DNA of 64,000 bases from Sphingomonas sp. UV9 (GCF_004101245.1 NZ_SCIN01000003.1:372001-436000), one strand, 5' to 3'. Counted from the first letter of the stretch, positions 44,101-52,559 are shown. The notes: a model not told the origin generated them from the sequence alone. Numbers and translations: made by a program.

Positions 44101-46222
44101 CCGCGTTCGTCACCTTGGTCAGCAACTGGCCGTTTGTACCGAACGTGCTGGAGATCTTGCCGCCATCGGCAAAGGTCTGCGCGGTGGTCACCGGCGTGCC
44201 GTCGCCGCGCAGCCGCTCGACCAGCGTCACCACGCCCTTCGTGTTCACCACCTGATGCTCGGTCACGTATGCGAGGCCGGTCAGCTTGTACGCATAGCTC
44301 TCGCTGCTGCCGTCGGGCCGCTGCACGAACTTGCGCGAGACGTCGCCGCTCGCGTCATATTGCAGCGTCGTCCAGACGTTCTTGGTATCGACCTGGACCT
44401 CGCTGATCCGCTTGCCGGCGGCGTCATAGGTATCGGTGACCCTGGAACCGTCCGCCGCGGTCATCGTGTAGGTCGACACGATACCGTTCTTGTACACCGT
44501 CGCGGCATTGCTGCCGTCCTTGCCCGCGACCGTCATCGTCGTCGGCTTGCCGGTCGCGATGTCGTAGCTGGTGACGGTCCGCCCGAGCTTCGGATCGTCG
44601 ACGATCGTCGCCGACAGCTTGCCCATGGTATAGCTCTGGTCGCTGATCACGCCGGTCGCATATTCGGTGTGGACGTTCGAAATGACGCCGCCGAGATAGC
44701 CGTAATCGGCGGTCGAGACGAGGATGCCCTTGGCATCGAACGCCTGTTCTTCCTTCCAGCCGACGCCGGTCTCTGTGACCTTGAACGAATAGCCGCCTTC
44801 GACCTTCGCCAGCACCGCGCCGTAATTGGCGATCATGTACCGCATCGTCGATACCGAGGCGACGTTCAGCACCGCGCTGTCGCTCAGCGTGATCGTCTTC
44901 AACCCGGTCGATCCCGCCAGCTTGTCGATCTGCGCGACCAGACCGTCCGCGGTCGTGCTCAGCGCGGCGGGGACGGCAGTGGCGGTCTCGGTATAGGCGG
45001 ACTTCGACCCGACTTCGACGACCAGGGCGCGATCGCCGACCGCCAGCGTGATCTGGCTGACGTTGGTATAGCTCGCGATCGGCGCGCTCCCCCGCAGCGG
45101 ATCGTAGACGTATACCGTCTTCTGCATGCCGCCGAGATCGATCGTGACGGTCTTCGTCGCCAGCGCGGTTTCGGACTGGGTCGTGGTGTTCCACAGATTG
45201 GCATCGCGCCACAGCAGGATGTCATACGCGCCGTTGGTCTTGGTCAGCGTCAGCGAATGGCCGTCCGCGGGCATGCCGCCGAGCGAATAGGCGGTCGCGG
45301 CCGATGCCGCAGTGCCGGTTCCGGCATCGACATAGGAGAGCAGGCTGGTCAGGTTATGGACCGCGGTCGCCGCCTGCTTGGGCGTGCCGTCGGCGTTGAA
45401 CAGGCCGAAGTGGAACTCCTTTTCGGAGCCGCTCGGGTTGAGGCTGCTGTCGAACAGCTCGTACAGGAAGGTCTGGCTCGACCCGTTCTCGAACGCGGTG
45501 AGCAATGCGTTCACCGTCAGCTTGGCCTGCGCGCTTTCGTTGACGCCCAGGCCCGGATCGCTCGACAGCGTGGTGTAGCCCGTCTCGGTGATGACGATCT
45601 TGTCGCCCTTCGACGCCGCCGCCGCGCGCGCCATCGACGCTTCCATCACCTTATCGGACAGTCCGCCCGACGCGGTATAGGCGTGGGCGTTGGCAAAGTC
45701 GGAATACGCGCCGAGATCGCCGATCTCTGCATAGGCCGACGGGCTTTCCAGCGCGACCGACAGGTTGATGACCGACACGCCCGACAATCCGGCATTGCCC
45801 TTCACCGCGGTATACAGCGCCTTCTGATACTCGACAGCCGCCGCCAGGGAGCCGCTGCCGTTGTAGCTGAACTCCTGCGTGTTGATCTCGTTCAGCCCTT
45901 CGACCGCGACGATGCTACCCGCATGCCGGGTCTGGAAGTCCTCCAGCGACGCGACATAGTTGGCCAGCCCCGAAGCCCCGGTCGCGGGCAGGCCCGACGA
46001 CGTCACGAAGTCGAATTTGACCCCCGCGGCCGCCATCGCGTTAACGACTGCGTTACCGACTCCCGATCCCGGCAACGTGTCGCGCACCGTGCCGATACCC
46101 AGATAGTTCAGGCTGCTGATCGTCAGGCTGGCATTGCCGTACGCATTATTAGCGTTTCCGGAGTGAGCGTTAACGCCCAATGTCGACAGGAACGAGCTGG
46201 CGGAAGCGGTCGAGTTGGGCAT
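41111..46222 (-). CDS. Giant type I-secreted glycoside hydrolase/YD-repeat protein
   Basis: A protein of 1703 residues in three parts. Residues 14-300 form a clan-A hydrolase-like domain with Glu112 in VEGLNEIN and Glu213 in IVITETGY as candidate acid/base and nucleophile; no signal peptide precedes it. From about 450 to 1560 come roughly six 140-170-residue units, each beginning with a block like YNVTGKSYVTEVQ and built from about 20-residue YD/RHS-like motifs (YDAAGKKTNEVTVD, ADGSRT). The C-terminal 130 residues are glycine- and aspartate-rich (VAGGGGDDRFLV, FGAGHDLLDLSAF), like RTX-type C-terminal secretion regions. GGAG lies seven bases before the ATG. The adjacent HlyB/HlyD genes are the likely exporter. 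It may act on or bind the EPS at the cell surface. Confidence 0.8.
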   Translation of the reverse strand: MPNSTASASSFLSTLGVNAHSGNANNAYGNASLTISSLNYLGIGTVRDTLPGSGVGNAVVNAMAAAGVKFDFVTSSGLPATGASGLANYVASLEDFQTRHAGSIVAVEGLNEINTQEFSYNGSGSLAAAVEYQKALYTAVKGNAGLSGVSVINLSVALESPSAYAEIGDLGAYSDFANAHAYTASGGLSDKVMEASMARAAAASKGDKIVITETGYTTLSSDPGLGVNESAQAKLTVNALLTAFENGSSQTFLYELFDSSLNPSGSEKEFHFGLFNADGTPKQAATAVHNLTSLLSYVDAGTGTAASAATAYSLGGMPADGHSLTLTKTNGAYDILLWRDANLWNTTTQSETALATKTVTIDLGGMQKTVYVYDPLRGSAPIASYTNVSQITLAVGDRALVVEVGSKSAYTETATAVPAALSTTADGLVAQIDKLAGSTGLKTITLSDSAVLNVASVSTMRYMIANYGAVLAKVEGGYSFKVTETGVGWKEEQAFDAKGILVSTADYGYLGGVISNVHTEYATGVISDQSYTMGKLSATIVDDPKLGRTVTSYDIATGKPTTMTVAGKDGSNAATVYKNGIVSTYTMTAADGSRVTDTYDAAGKRISEVQVDTKNVWTTLQYDASGDVSRKFVQRPDGSSESYAYKLTGLAYVTEHQVVNTKGVVTLVERLRGDGTPVTTAQTFADGGKISSTFGTNGQLLTKVTNAADGTRTSLTYDATTSKLASSVVQTSAGATTTITYVGGAMSDRTLVRADGSRTSETFDATGLKTRQVDVDTAKTYTTQVFDATTGKPQRTYVQYTDGRSIVTSYNVTGKSYVTEVQTTDKAGKVVSVVRRHADDTLDYTDSYATDGKRTTTAYDAKGHRLNQTITAVGGGRIITTYDPTTGGLKSLLELAANGTIIRSQTYSGGGLVNEDIVSEQGKVTYTYNSAGAKISQLQTDPDGTKTTTLFNATSGAVTKVYVANPDGSGVTRAYGLTGLAWSTEIQVTDATGKMVSLTRSAADGRLVSTDIVQGSSKITTAYDSQGRRQTETTVTGDVAKDGTRTVLTYDPTTATLVSRVVQSAIGGTVTTSFKAGVVAQMVSVLPDGSRSTVTYDAAGKKTNEVTVDTAGTWTTSVLDGAGAVSKRYIKNADGSGETQSFGITGQAWTTERSVFDAMGKVTLVVRSHADGSPAYQETNAADGARLLQTYDAAGKLAQSVAIAATGETHTQQFDATTGLITRDIGQLVNGDVATSLYEDGKLASRRTQVAAGGKIVEAYNADGSRTADTYTAAGIRTSAVVVDAAGSWNTTLYAPTTGKLASNFIERADGTGENTLYNVTGKSYVTQTQLVDGKGVVVSVVRKHGDGTLDYTETRNPDGTSLLTYYDAKGRKTKAATIGDGSTQTSEYDAATGALVTRTDEANGIKHSRGFDTAGRMVKDVTVDAQGQWTTLLYDQAGTVTRKYVTAPDGSAVNTVYMPAGSDYAVGVVKTDTTGKTISVDRTHADGSRAYAEVNDATGRTQQYFDVAGREQSKAVTDAAGRTTMNFDTAKDQLYASKTELAGGGSIVRSYTAGVMTGRTTTTAAGVATTESFATAGHAIADARSAASGYDAILVGGAGGVTGSVADELLLVDRSGATVAGGGGDDRFLVTLGTSATIADFGAGHDLLDLSAFAKSGYQPMMEISGSDLTVKYDQGATITLTGAAAHRLVQTSANSGVYAFG

Positions 46223-46507
46223 GGGGCATCTCCATAACGTCGCCCGTGTACCTCGCAGAAACTCATGGCACCGAGGCTAATCAAAACCGTTAAAATCGCG
46301 TTCACTGTCTTTTTTTTACAATAAATTTTGCGGTGCAGCAAATTTGTAGCGCCCCGATTGTTGAAACGAAATGCGTCCCGACTGGAGGGCAGGCTATCGC
46401 TCGGCCCCTTGCCAAAATGCGGGAAAGGCCGCACCAGCATGCCCCACACGCTGCTATGCAGCAGAGTTGGTCTGTCCGCAGACCGTGCCAGATGTGAGAA
46501 AACGACC
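46223..46507. promoter_or_regulatory. AT-rich divergent promoter region between the giant gene and ugd
   Basis: 285 bp without a gene. Positions 46280-46350 are strikingly AT-rich for this genome (a run of eight T, then ACAATAAATTTTG), as expected for a promoter and for MucR/H-NS-like binding. The TGC palindrome at 46327 lies in its middle. Confidence 0.5.
46327..46339. promoter_or_regulatory. TGC palindrome, EPS site 7
   Basis: TTTGC-GGT-GCAGC (reverse strand GCTGC-ACC-GCAAA) lies in the AT-rich divergent region, 105 bp from the giant gene start and 169 bp from ugd. Confidence 0.45.
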
Positions 46508-47809
46508 ATGCGGATCGCGGTAATTGGAACAGGGTATGTCGGACTGGTGTCGGGGGCGTGTTTCGCCGACTTCGGTCATGACGTCGTTTGCGTCGACAAG
46601 GACGCGAGCAAGATCGACGCGCTGCATGCCGGTCGAATTCCGATCTTCGAGCCCGGGCTTCAGGCGTTGGTCGAAACCAACGTCAGGGGCGGCCGCCTGG
46701 CGTTCACCACCGATCTGACCGAAGGCGTAAAGGGTGCCGAAGCGGTGTTCATCGCGGTCGGTACGCCGTCGCGGCGCGGCGACGGCCATGCCGATCTCGG
46801 CTATGTCTTTGCGGCTGCTGCCGAGGTCGCAAAGGCGGTCAGCGGCTTCACCGTCGTCATCACCAAGTCGACCGTTCCGGTCGGCACCGGCGACGAAGTC
46901 GAGCGGATCCTGCGCGAGAACAACCCGGATGCGGAATTCGCCGTCGTCTCCAACCCCGAATTCCTGCGCGAAGGCGCCGCGATCGACGACTTCAAGCGGC
47001 CCGACCGCGTCGTCATCGGTGGTCACGACGAGCGCGCGATGGCGGTGATGCGCGAAATCTATCGCCCGCTGAGCCTCAACCGCTCGCCGGTGATCGAGAT
47101 GTCGCGGCGCGGCGCAGAACTGACCAAATATGCCGGTAACGCCTTCCTCGCGACCAAGATCACCTTCATCAACGAGATCGCCGACCTGTGCGAAAAGGTC
47201 GGGGCGGACGTCCAGGAGGTCGCGCGCGGCATCGGGCTCGACAACCGGATCGGCGCGAAGTTCCTCAACGCAGGGCCGGGCTATGGCGGCTCGTGCTTCC
47301 CCAAGGACACGCTGGCGCTGCTCAAGACCAGCCAGGATTACGAAGCCCCGCAGCGGATCGTCGAGGCCGTGGTCGCGGTCAACGAGAACCGCAAGCGTGC
47401 GATGGGCCGTAAGGTCATCGCGGCGATGGGCGACGAAGTGCGCGGCAAGACGGTCGCAGTGCTCGGCCTTACGTTCAAGCCGAATACCGACGACATGCGC
47501 GACAGCCCGGCGATCGCGGTGATCCAGTTGCTCCAGGATGCGGGCGCGCGCGTCCAGGCCTATGATCCCGAGGGCATGGAACAGGCGGCCAAGCTGCTCC
47601 AGAACGTCGATTTCAAGGACGATACCTATGCGACGATGGAAGGTGCCGATGCGCTCGTCATCGTCACCGAATGGGACGCGTTCCGCGCGCTCGATCTGAA
47701 GCGCGTCAAGTCGTTGCTGTCGGAGCCGATCCTGATCGATCTCCGCAACATCTACCCGCGCGACATCGTCGAGAATGCCGGCTTCACCTACATCGCGGTG
47801 GGCCGCTGA
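46508..47809 (+). CDS. ugd: UDP-glucose 6-dehydrogenase
   Basis: An NAD-dependent enzyme of 433 residues that oxidises UDP-glucose to UDP-glucuronate in two steps. The Rossmann start is MRIAVIGTGYVGLVSGACFA. Conserved blocks are FEPGLQALV, VGTPSRRGDGHADLGYV, KSTVPVGTGDEV and VSNPEFLREGAAIDDF. The catalytic cysteine lies in GPGYGGSCFPKDTLAL, and the C-terminal domain carries GLTFKPNTDDMRDSPA. The start at 46508 gives the canonical N-terminus; the reading from 46328 covers promoter DNA. It is followed after 2 bp by the epimerase, giving a two-gene precursor operon. Confidence 0.97.
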   Translation: MRIAVIGTGYVGLVSGACFADFGHDVVCVDKDASKIDALHAGRIPIFEPGLQALVETNVRGGRLAFTTDLTEGVKGAEAVFIAVGTPSRRGDGHADLGYVFAAAAEVAKAVSGFTVVITKSTVPVGTGDEVERILRENNPDAEFAVVSNPEFLREGAAIDDFKRPDRVVIGGHDERAMAVMREIYRPLSLNRSPVIEMSRRGAELTKYAGNAFLATKITFINEIADLCEKVGADVQEVARGIGLDNRIGAKFLNAGPGYGGSCFPKDTLALLKTSQDYEAPQRIVEAVVAVNENRKRAMGRKVIAAMGDEVRGKTVAVLGLTFKPNTDDMRDSPAIAVIQLLQDAGARVQAYDPEGMEQAAKLLQNVDFKDDTYATMEGADALVIVTEWDAFRALDLKRVKSLLSEPILIDLRNIYPRDIVENAGFTYIAVGR

Positions 47810-47811
47810 TC

Positions 47812-48789
47812 GTGGTCGCACCCGTTCTCGTCACCGGCGTCGCAGGCTTTATCGGCCATGCGACGGCGCGCCGTCTGCTCGATCGCGGCGAGACGGTGAT
47901 CGGTATCGACAACGTCAACGATTACTACGATCCAAGGTTGAAAGAGGCGCGGCTGGCGACCTTCGAGGGGAAGCAGAACTTCGCTTTCCACCGGATGGAC
48001 GTGTCGGATGTCGAGGGCGTGGCGGGTCTGGTATCCGACAACGGCGTGACCCGGGTGGTGCATCTCGCGGCGCAGGCGGGGGTTCGGTACAGCATCGAAA
48101 ACCCGTTCGCGTACGAGAAGTCGAACCTCGCGGGTCATCTCGCGGTGATGGAAGCATGCCGGCACCAGCCGCAGTTCGAGCATCTGGTCTATGCCTCGTC
48201 GAGCTCGGTTTACGGCGACAAGCCGATGGGCGGGCAGGGGTTCAGCGAGGACGAGCCATCGGTCATGCCGGTGTCGCTATATGCGGCGACCAAACGCGCA
48301 TGCGAATTGATGAGCCAGTCCTATGCGACGCTCTACGGTTTTCCGCAGACTGGCCTGCGGTTCTTCACCGTCTATGGCCCCTGGGGCCGGCCGGACATGG
48401 CTTATTTCTCCTTCACCGACAAGATTTTGGCCGGGCAGCCGATCGAGGTCTACGGCGAGGGCAAGATGGCCCGCGACTTCACCTATATCGACGATATCGT
48501 GACCGGTATCGTCGGCGCGCTCGATCATCCCCCGGCATTGCGCGAGCACCGCGTGCTCAACATCGGCGATAGCCATCCCGTCGGACTCATGGCGATGATC
48601 TCGACGCTGGAAACCGCGATCGGCCGCGAGGCGGTGAAGATCATGAAGCCGATGCAGCCGGGCGACGTCACCGCGACCTATGCGGACGTATCGAAGCTCA
48701 AGGCGCTGACCGGCTACCAGCCGCAGGTGATGCTCGAAGAAGGCCTGACCCGCTTCGCCCGCTGGTACCGCGATTACTACAAGATCTGA
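47812..48789 (+). CDS. UDP-glucuronate 4-epimerase-like SDR enzyme
   Basis: An extended SDR epimerase of 325 residues that interconverts UDP-GlcA and UDP-GalA. It has the NAD motif VLVTGVAGFIGHATARRLL and the substrate-specific DNVNDYYDPRLKEARLA of the CapI/LpsL group. Also present are HLAAQAGVRYSIENPFAYEK, the Ser in YASSSSVYG and the catalytic Y-x3-K in VSLYAATKRACELM, then RFFTVYGPWGRPDMA. The GTG start at 47812 lies 2 bp after the ugd stop. The pairing with ugd implies that the EPS contains uronic acid, probably galacturonic as well as glucuronic. Confidence 0.92.
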   Translation: MVAPVLVTGVAGFIGHATARRLLDRGETVIGIDNVNDYYDPRLKEARLATFEGKQNFAFHRMDVSDVEGVAGLVSDNGVTRVVHLAAQAGVRYSIENPFAYEKSNLAGHLAVMEACRHQPQFEHLVYASSSSVYGDKPMGGQGFSEDEPSVMPVSLYAATKRACELMSQSYATLYGFPQTGLRFFTVYGPWGRPDMAYFSFTDKILAGQPIEVYGEGKMARDFTYIDDIVTGIVGALDHPPALREHRVLNIGDSHPVGLMAMISTLETAIGREAVKIMKPMQPGDVTATYADVSKLKALTGYQPQVMLEEGLTRFARWYRDYYKI

Positions 48790-48806
48790 GGGCGTTCGCC
48801 GACTGC

Positions 48807-50231
48807 TTACGGCCGTCGGCGCTTCAACCTTTTCCAGCCAAGCCAGACGCCGCTGATCGACGTGACCAGCCCGGCGATCGACGCGAGCCACAGCCACAGA
48901 TCCCAGACCGGGCGATGCTGCGTCAGCGTGTTCAGATCCCATTTGTGGAACAGGTCGAACGCCCAGCGATAGGCGCGCCGGCGACGGTCGACCGTCGCCA
49001 GCACCTCGCCGGTCGCAGGATCGACATAGAGCCAGGTCGAGGCCGGGTCGTCGAACCGCAGGCGCAGGATCGGCAGGCGCGGCGTGCCGCCGACCTCGTA
49101 CCAATAGGCGTCAGGCGTCGTCAGCCGATCGAGCGCGATCAGCGATGCGCCGGCCTGAAGACGGCGCGCGGTGGCGGCGATGGCGGTCGTTGTAGGACGC
49201 GCGGGCGCGAGCGAGAGTGCGCTCAGCGTGGTCCTTCGGCCGTCTGCATAGTCGAGGACGACGAGCGGCGTGTTCGCATAGTCGGTCAGACGCGCGCGGA
49301 CGGCGCCCGCGCCAGCGGTGGCGAGCCGATCGAACTGCACTGCGGGGACCTGATCCGACGCGACATAGGCCCGAACCGCGGCTTCGGCCGGCGGGACGCT
49401 GCGGAACAGGTGGCCCGGATCGACCGAGAGCCACCCGCTGACGATCCACGCGATCAGGAAGCCCCCGCCGATTAGTCCCGCCAGATGGTGCCACAGCATC
49501 CAGCCGCGATAGGGTGACATGCGGCCTCCGCTGAACCGATGCCGGCCAAGCCGCGTTCTGAGGATCCCGATCCACATGCCTGCGACGGCTGCCGCGATGC
49601 AGGGTCCCGAGACCCACATCACGACCTGGCGCCATGCGGCGTTATCCTGCCGCAAAACGGTAGGGTAGAGCCAGTGCGGCACCGACCCGAGCCAGTTCCA
49701 CAGCCGCTCATGTCGGGTCGTCGCCTGTACCACGCTGCCGGTCGAGGAGGAAACGTACACGTCGCTCCCCGGCGGGTCTGCAAGCGTCACCTTCCACAAG
49801 GGGCGATGCCGGTCGAAGCCGCCGCCCACGGTCCACTGGTCGCGCGCTAGGAGTTCGGTGCCGGCGACGGGGGCATGACCGAAGCGGCGTGCGATGCGCG
49901 CGGCGTATCCGGCATCGACCGGGGCGAGGACGGCCCCACCGTGTGCGGCGATGGTCCGCCGTTCGCCCGCCCATGGCTCGATCTGCCAGACCGGCACGTC
50001 GTCGCGCATTTCGAGCCGCAGGCCCTGGGGCCATCGCCCGGTATCGAGCGGCGGCGGCACGTCCACCGCCCGCCAGTCGATCGGCTCGGCATGCGCGAGA
50101 TGCTCGGCCGGCGAGAGCGAGGGGTAGGGGACGTAGATCATCACGAGTCCCGACGAAAACCACATCGCGAACAGCAGGCAGCTCGCAATCCCGATCCAGC
50201 GGTGCACGAGATAGAGCCAGCGCCGGCTCAT
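48807..50231 (-). CDS. PepSY-domain membrane protein (PepSY-TM family)
   Basis: An inner-membrane protein of 474 residues with four helices: WLYLVHRWIGIASCLLFAMWF at the N-terminus, a pair around 210-310 (GPCIAAAVAGMWIGIL and LWHHLAGLIGGGFLIAWIV) and one near the C-terminus (DLWLWLASIAGLVTSISGVW). Conserved histidines in the helices and PepSY units are typical of the PiuB-like family, often linked to TonB-dependent uptake and possibly to metal reduction. The ATG at 50231 begins at the helix start; the longer reading overlaps the receptor gene. It lies 28 bp after the receptor stop, so the B12 riboswitch probably controls both. Confidence 0.85.
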   Translation of the reverse strand: MSRRWLYLVHRWIGIASCLLFAMWFSSGLVMIYVPYPSLSPAEHLAHAEPIDWRAVDVPPPLDTGRWPQGLRLEMRDDVPVWQIEPWAGERRTIAAHGGAVLAPVDAGYAARIARRFGHAPVAGTELLARDQWTVGGGFDRHRPLWKVTLADPPGSDVYVSSSTGSVVQATTRHERLWNWLGSVPHWLYPTVLRQDNAAWRQVVMWVSGPCIAAAVAGMWIGILRTRLGRHRFSGGRMSPYRGWMLWHHLAGLIGGGFLIAWIVSGWLSVDPGHLFRSVPPAEAAVRAYVASDQVPAVQFDRLATAGAGAVRARLTDYANTPLVVLDYADGRRTTLSALSLAPARPTTTAIAATARRLQAGASLIALDRLTTPDAYWYEVGGTPRLPILRLRFDDPASTWLYVDPATGEVLATVDRRRRAYRWAFDLFHKWDLNTLTQHRPVWDLWLWLASIAGLVTSISGVWLGWKRLKRRRP

Positions 50232-50259
50232 CTTGGCGAGCGATGCGGGGTGGCGGCGG

Positions 50260-52440
50260 CTAGAAACCGGCACGGAGCGAGACGTCCACGGCGCGAGGCC
50301 GGCCCAGGATCCATTGCTGCACGCCGTAGCTGTTGATCGCATAGGCCGCGTCGAACAGGTTATAGACGTGAAGATCCACGGCGACGCGCGGGGTCACCGC
50401 ATAGGACAGCGTGGTGTCGACCGTGACGTATCCCGGGATCCGGAAATCGTTGGCGTTGTCCGAGAAGCGGCGGCCGACACAGCGCAGTCCGGCGCGGGCC
50501 TGAACGGTCGGCGTCGCGGTCCAGCGCAGCCACAGGTTCGCCATCGTCTCGGGCACGTCGGGCGGGGTGTTGCCGGCATAGTTCGCGGGCCCCGACATGA
50601 AGTCGTCGAACCGGGCGTTCAGAACGCTGCCGTTCGCGTCGATCCCGAGACCCTTTGGCAGGTCGATCGAGACCGCGGCTTCGATGCCCTTGGCGGATCG
50701 CTGCCCGACCTGCTCGATCGGACTGGTCGGCGTGCGTTGCGCGAGCAGTCCCGTCTTGACGATACGGTACGCCGCCAAGGTCGCCGTACCCCGGCCGTCG
50801 AGGAACACCGCCTTGGCGCCGATCTCGACTTGATCGCCCACGGCGTTGCCGAACTGGACTTGCCCGGTCGAATAGGTGGTCAGCGTCCCCAGCGGGTCGA
50901 CCCCGGTCGCGTACTGCGCATAGAGCGAGACGGTCGGGACCGGCTGGTAGACGCTGCCGATGCGCCAGGTCGTGTTGTGCAGGCGCTTGTCGAGTGCGAA
51001 GGCGTCGGTCGGACCATCGATCGTCCAGCGCTGGATCCGGTCGCGTTCGTAGCGGATCCCGCCGACGATCGAGACATGCTCGCCGAGCTTCAGCCGATCC
51101 TCGGCAAACACCGCATATTCGGTGGTCCGCGTCCGATAGCGCGGCGCGACCCCCTGCGTGTCGACGATGACGCCCGGATCGAAATCGTACGGGTCGACCT
51201 GCGACACCTGCGGCTCGGCCCCGAAATTATGCGAGTAGGTCAGCTTGACCAAGTTGACGTCGAACCCAACGACGACGTCATTGGACAGGCCGTCCGCGAT
51301 CGGCGTGCGGACCGTCACGCTACCGTGATCGCCCCATTGCGTCTGGTCGTGGACGATGCCGGTCATGTCCGTGCGGTAGATGCGGCCGGGCGTGGCGGCG
51401 CGGCCACCGTTGCCGTTCGGGCAGGCGCCGTCCGTCGCGACCCAGCAATAGCTTTCGAGGTTGAGCCAGGACCGTTTCGACGTCAGCCGATACGCCTGAT
51501 TGCTGACGGTCAGCGCCGTCAATGGCGTCCAGTCGGCCTGGATGCTGGTGCGGTGGTCGCGAGAGCGAACATAGCCGTCGCGCGTGTTGTAGTTGCGGCG
51601 ACGATTGTCGTCGTCGAGCCGGCCGCCGATCAATGGCGTGCCGAAATAGCGCATCGGGTTCTGGTTGCCGTAATCGTCGCGAACCGTGACGGCGAGCGTA
51701 TCGGTCGGGCTCCAGCGCACCGTCGCGGACAGTGCGTAACTGCGCGATTCCCCTCGGTCGACATATCCGTCGGACCGGCGGTAGCTGCCGTCGACGCGGT
51801 AGGACAGGCGCTCGCCTGCCGGCCCCCCGACGCCCGCCGCGACATGGGCGGTGTCTTGCGAGCCATAGCCGATCTCGCCGTCGATTTCGATGCGCTGGGC
51901 GTTCGGCTGGCGCATCAGCACGTTGACCGCACCGCCCAGCGCGCCCTGGCCGTACAGCACCGACGCAGGCCCGTTGAGGATGTCGATCCGCTCGACCATC
52001 CACGGATCGGTCGGGAAAGTAACCGTCCCGGCTGCGGGAAACAGGCGCACGCCGTCGATCAGCTGGAGCACCGACCCCTGGCCACTGAACCCACGCGCCG
52101 CGAGTGCAGTGCCGCCATTGCCGAGATTGCCGACGCTGGTGATGCCCGGTGCGCGGCTTTCCGCATCGGCGATCGCCATGTCGCCGCGCGCGCGGATCGT
52201 GGCGCCGTCGATGACCGACAACGTCGCCGGCGTCTCCAGCGGCGATAGGTTGAGCCGGCTGGCCGTTTCGTTGGGCACCGTCAGGTCCGCTTCGTGGCGA
52301 CCGGTAACCAGAATGTCCTCGGATGTCGGTTCGGCGGCTTGCGCGTTAGCCGTCGACGGCAGACCGATGACGAAGCCGGCGGCGATGCAGGCGTAGTGGC
52401 GTTTGCGGCGAGCGCCGATCGTGACGGTCATGGTCTTCAT
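50260..52440 (-). CDS. TonB-dependent receptor under cobalamin riboswitch control
   Basis: An outer-membrane receptor of 726 residues. The signal peptide (YACIAAGFVIGLPSTANAQA) is followed by a TonB box-like DILVTGRHEAD. The plug domain contains TPATLSVIDGATI, GFSGQGSVLQLIDGVRLFP and ERIDILNGPASVLYGQGALG. The C-terminal barrel ends VDVSLRAGF with a terminal Phe. By sequence it looks like a siderophore-type receptor. Its leader, however, is a cobalamin riboswitch, so vitamin B12 or a corrinoid is the better substrate guess (inference). The ATG at 52440 starts the signal peptide; 52431 is an alternative. Confidence 0.88.
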   Translation of the reverse strand: MKTMTVTIGARRKRHYACIAAGFVIGLPSTANAQAAEPTSEDILVTGRHEADLTVPNETASRLNLSPLETPATLSVIDGATIRARGDMAIADAESRAPGITSVGNLGNGGTALAARGFSGQGSVLQLIDGVRLFPAAGTVTFPTDPWMVERIDILNGPASVLYGQGALGGAVNVLMRQPNAQRIEIDGEIGYGSQDTAHVAAGVGGPAGERLSYRVDGSYRRSDGYVDRGESRSYALSATVRWSPTDTLAVTVRDDYGNQNPMRYFGTPLIGGRLDDDNRRRNYNTRDGYVRSRDHRTSIQADWTPLTALTVSNQAYRLTSKRSWLNLESYCWVATDGACPNGNGGRAATPGRIYRTDMTGIVHDQTQWGDHGSVTVRTPIADGLSNDVVVGFDVNLVKLTYSHNFGAEPQVSQVDPYDFDPGVIVDTQGVAPRYRTRTTEYAVFAEDRLKLGEHVSIVGGIRYERDRIQRWTIDGPTDAFALDKRLHNTTWRIGSVYQPVPTVSLYAQYATGVDPLGTLTTYSTGQVQFGNAVGDQVEIGAKAVFLDGRGTATLAAYRIVKTGLLAQRTPTSPIEQVGQRSAKGIEAAVSIDLPKGLGIDANGSVLNARFDDFMSGPANYAGNTPPDVPETMANLWLRWTATPTVQARAGLRCVGRRFSDNANDFRIPGYVTVDTTLSYAVTPRVAVDLHVYNLFDAAYAINSYGVQQWILGRPRAVDVSLRAGF

Positions 52441-52559
52441 ACCCCGGTGAAGGGCGAAGAAGACGGTTGGACACGAAACAGGCCGCGTTCGGAATGTCCG
52501 GCCGCGTGCATGCAAGCAGCCAGCCCGGGATCCCCGCCGGTGGACGTTATCGCGTCGGA

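Noticed and set aside
41111..46222. The repetitive DNA of the giant gene as a CRISPR or satellite array
   Set aside because: The repeats are diverged protein-level repeats of 140-170 codons in one frame, not identical DNA repeats with spacers.
41159..46237. A 1692-codon open frame on the plus strand, antisense to the giant gene
   Set aside because: It is a by-product of high GC and biased codons; the translation is Arg/Asp/His-rich with no family resemblance, while the minus-strand product has clear domains and a ribosome site.
12717..48789. A typical sphingan (gellan/welan) gene cluster
   Set aside because: The type I secretion pair and GelB-like primer are shared, but the rml rhamnose genes and sphingan glycosyltransferase set are absent, and the hydrolases, PilZ and ugd/epimerase pair do not fit that order.
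50260..52440. Iron-siderophore receptor as a firm call
   Set aside because: The sequence fits that family, but the B12 riboswitch in its leader makes a corrinoid substrate more likely.
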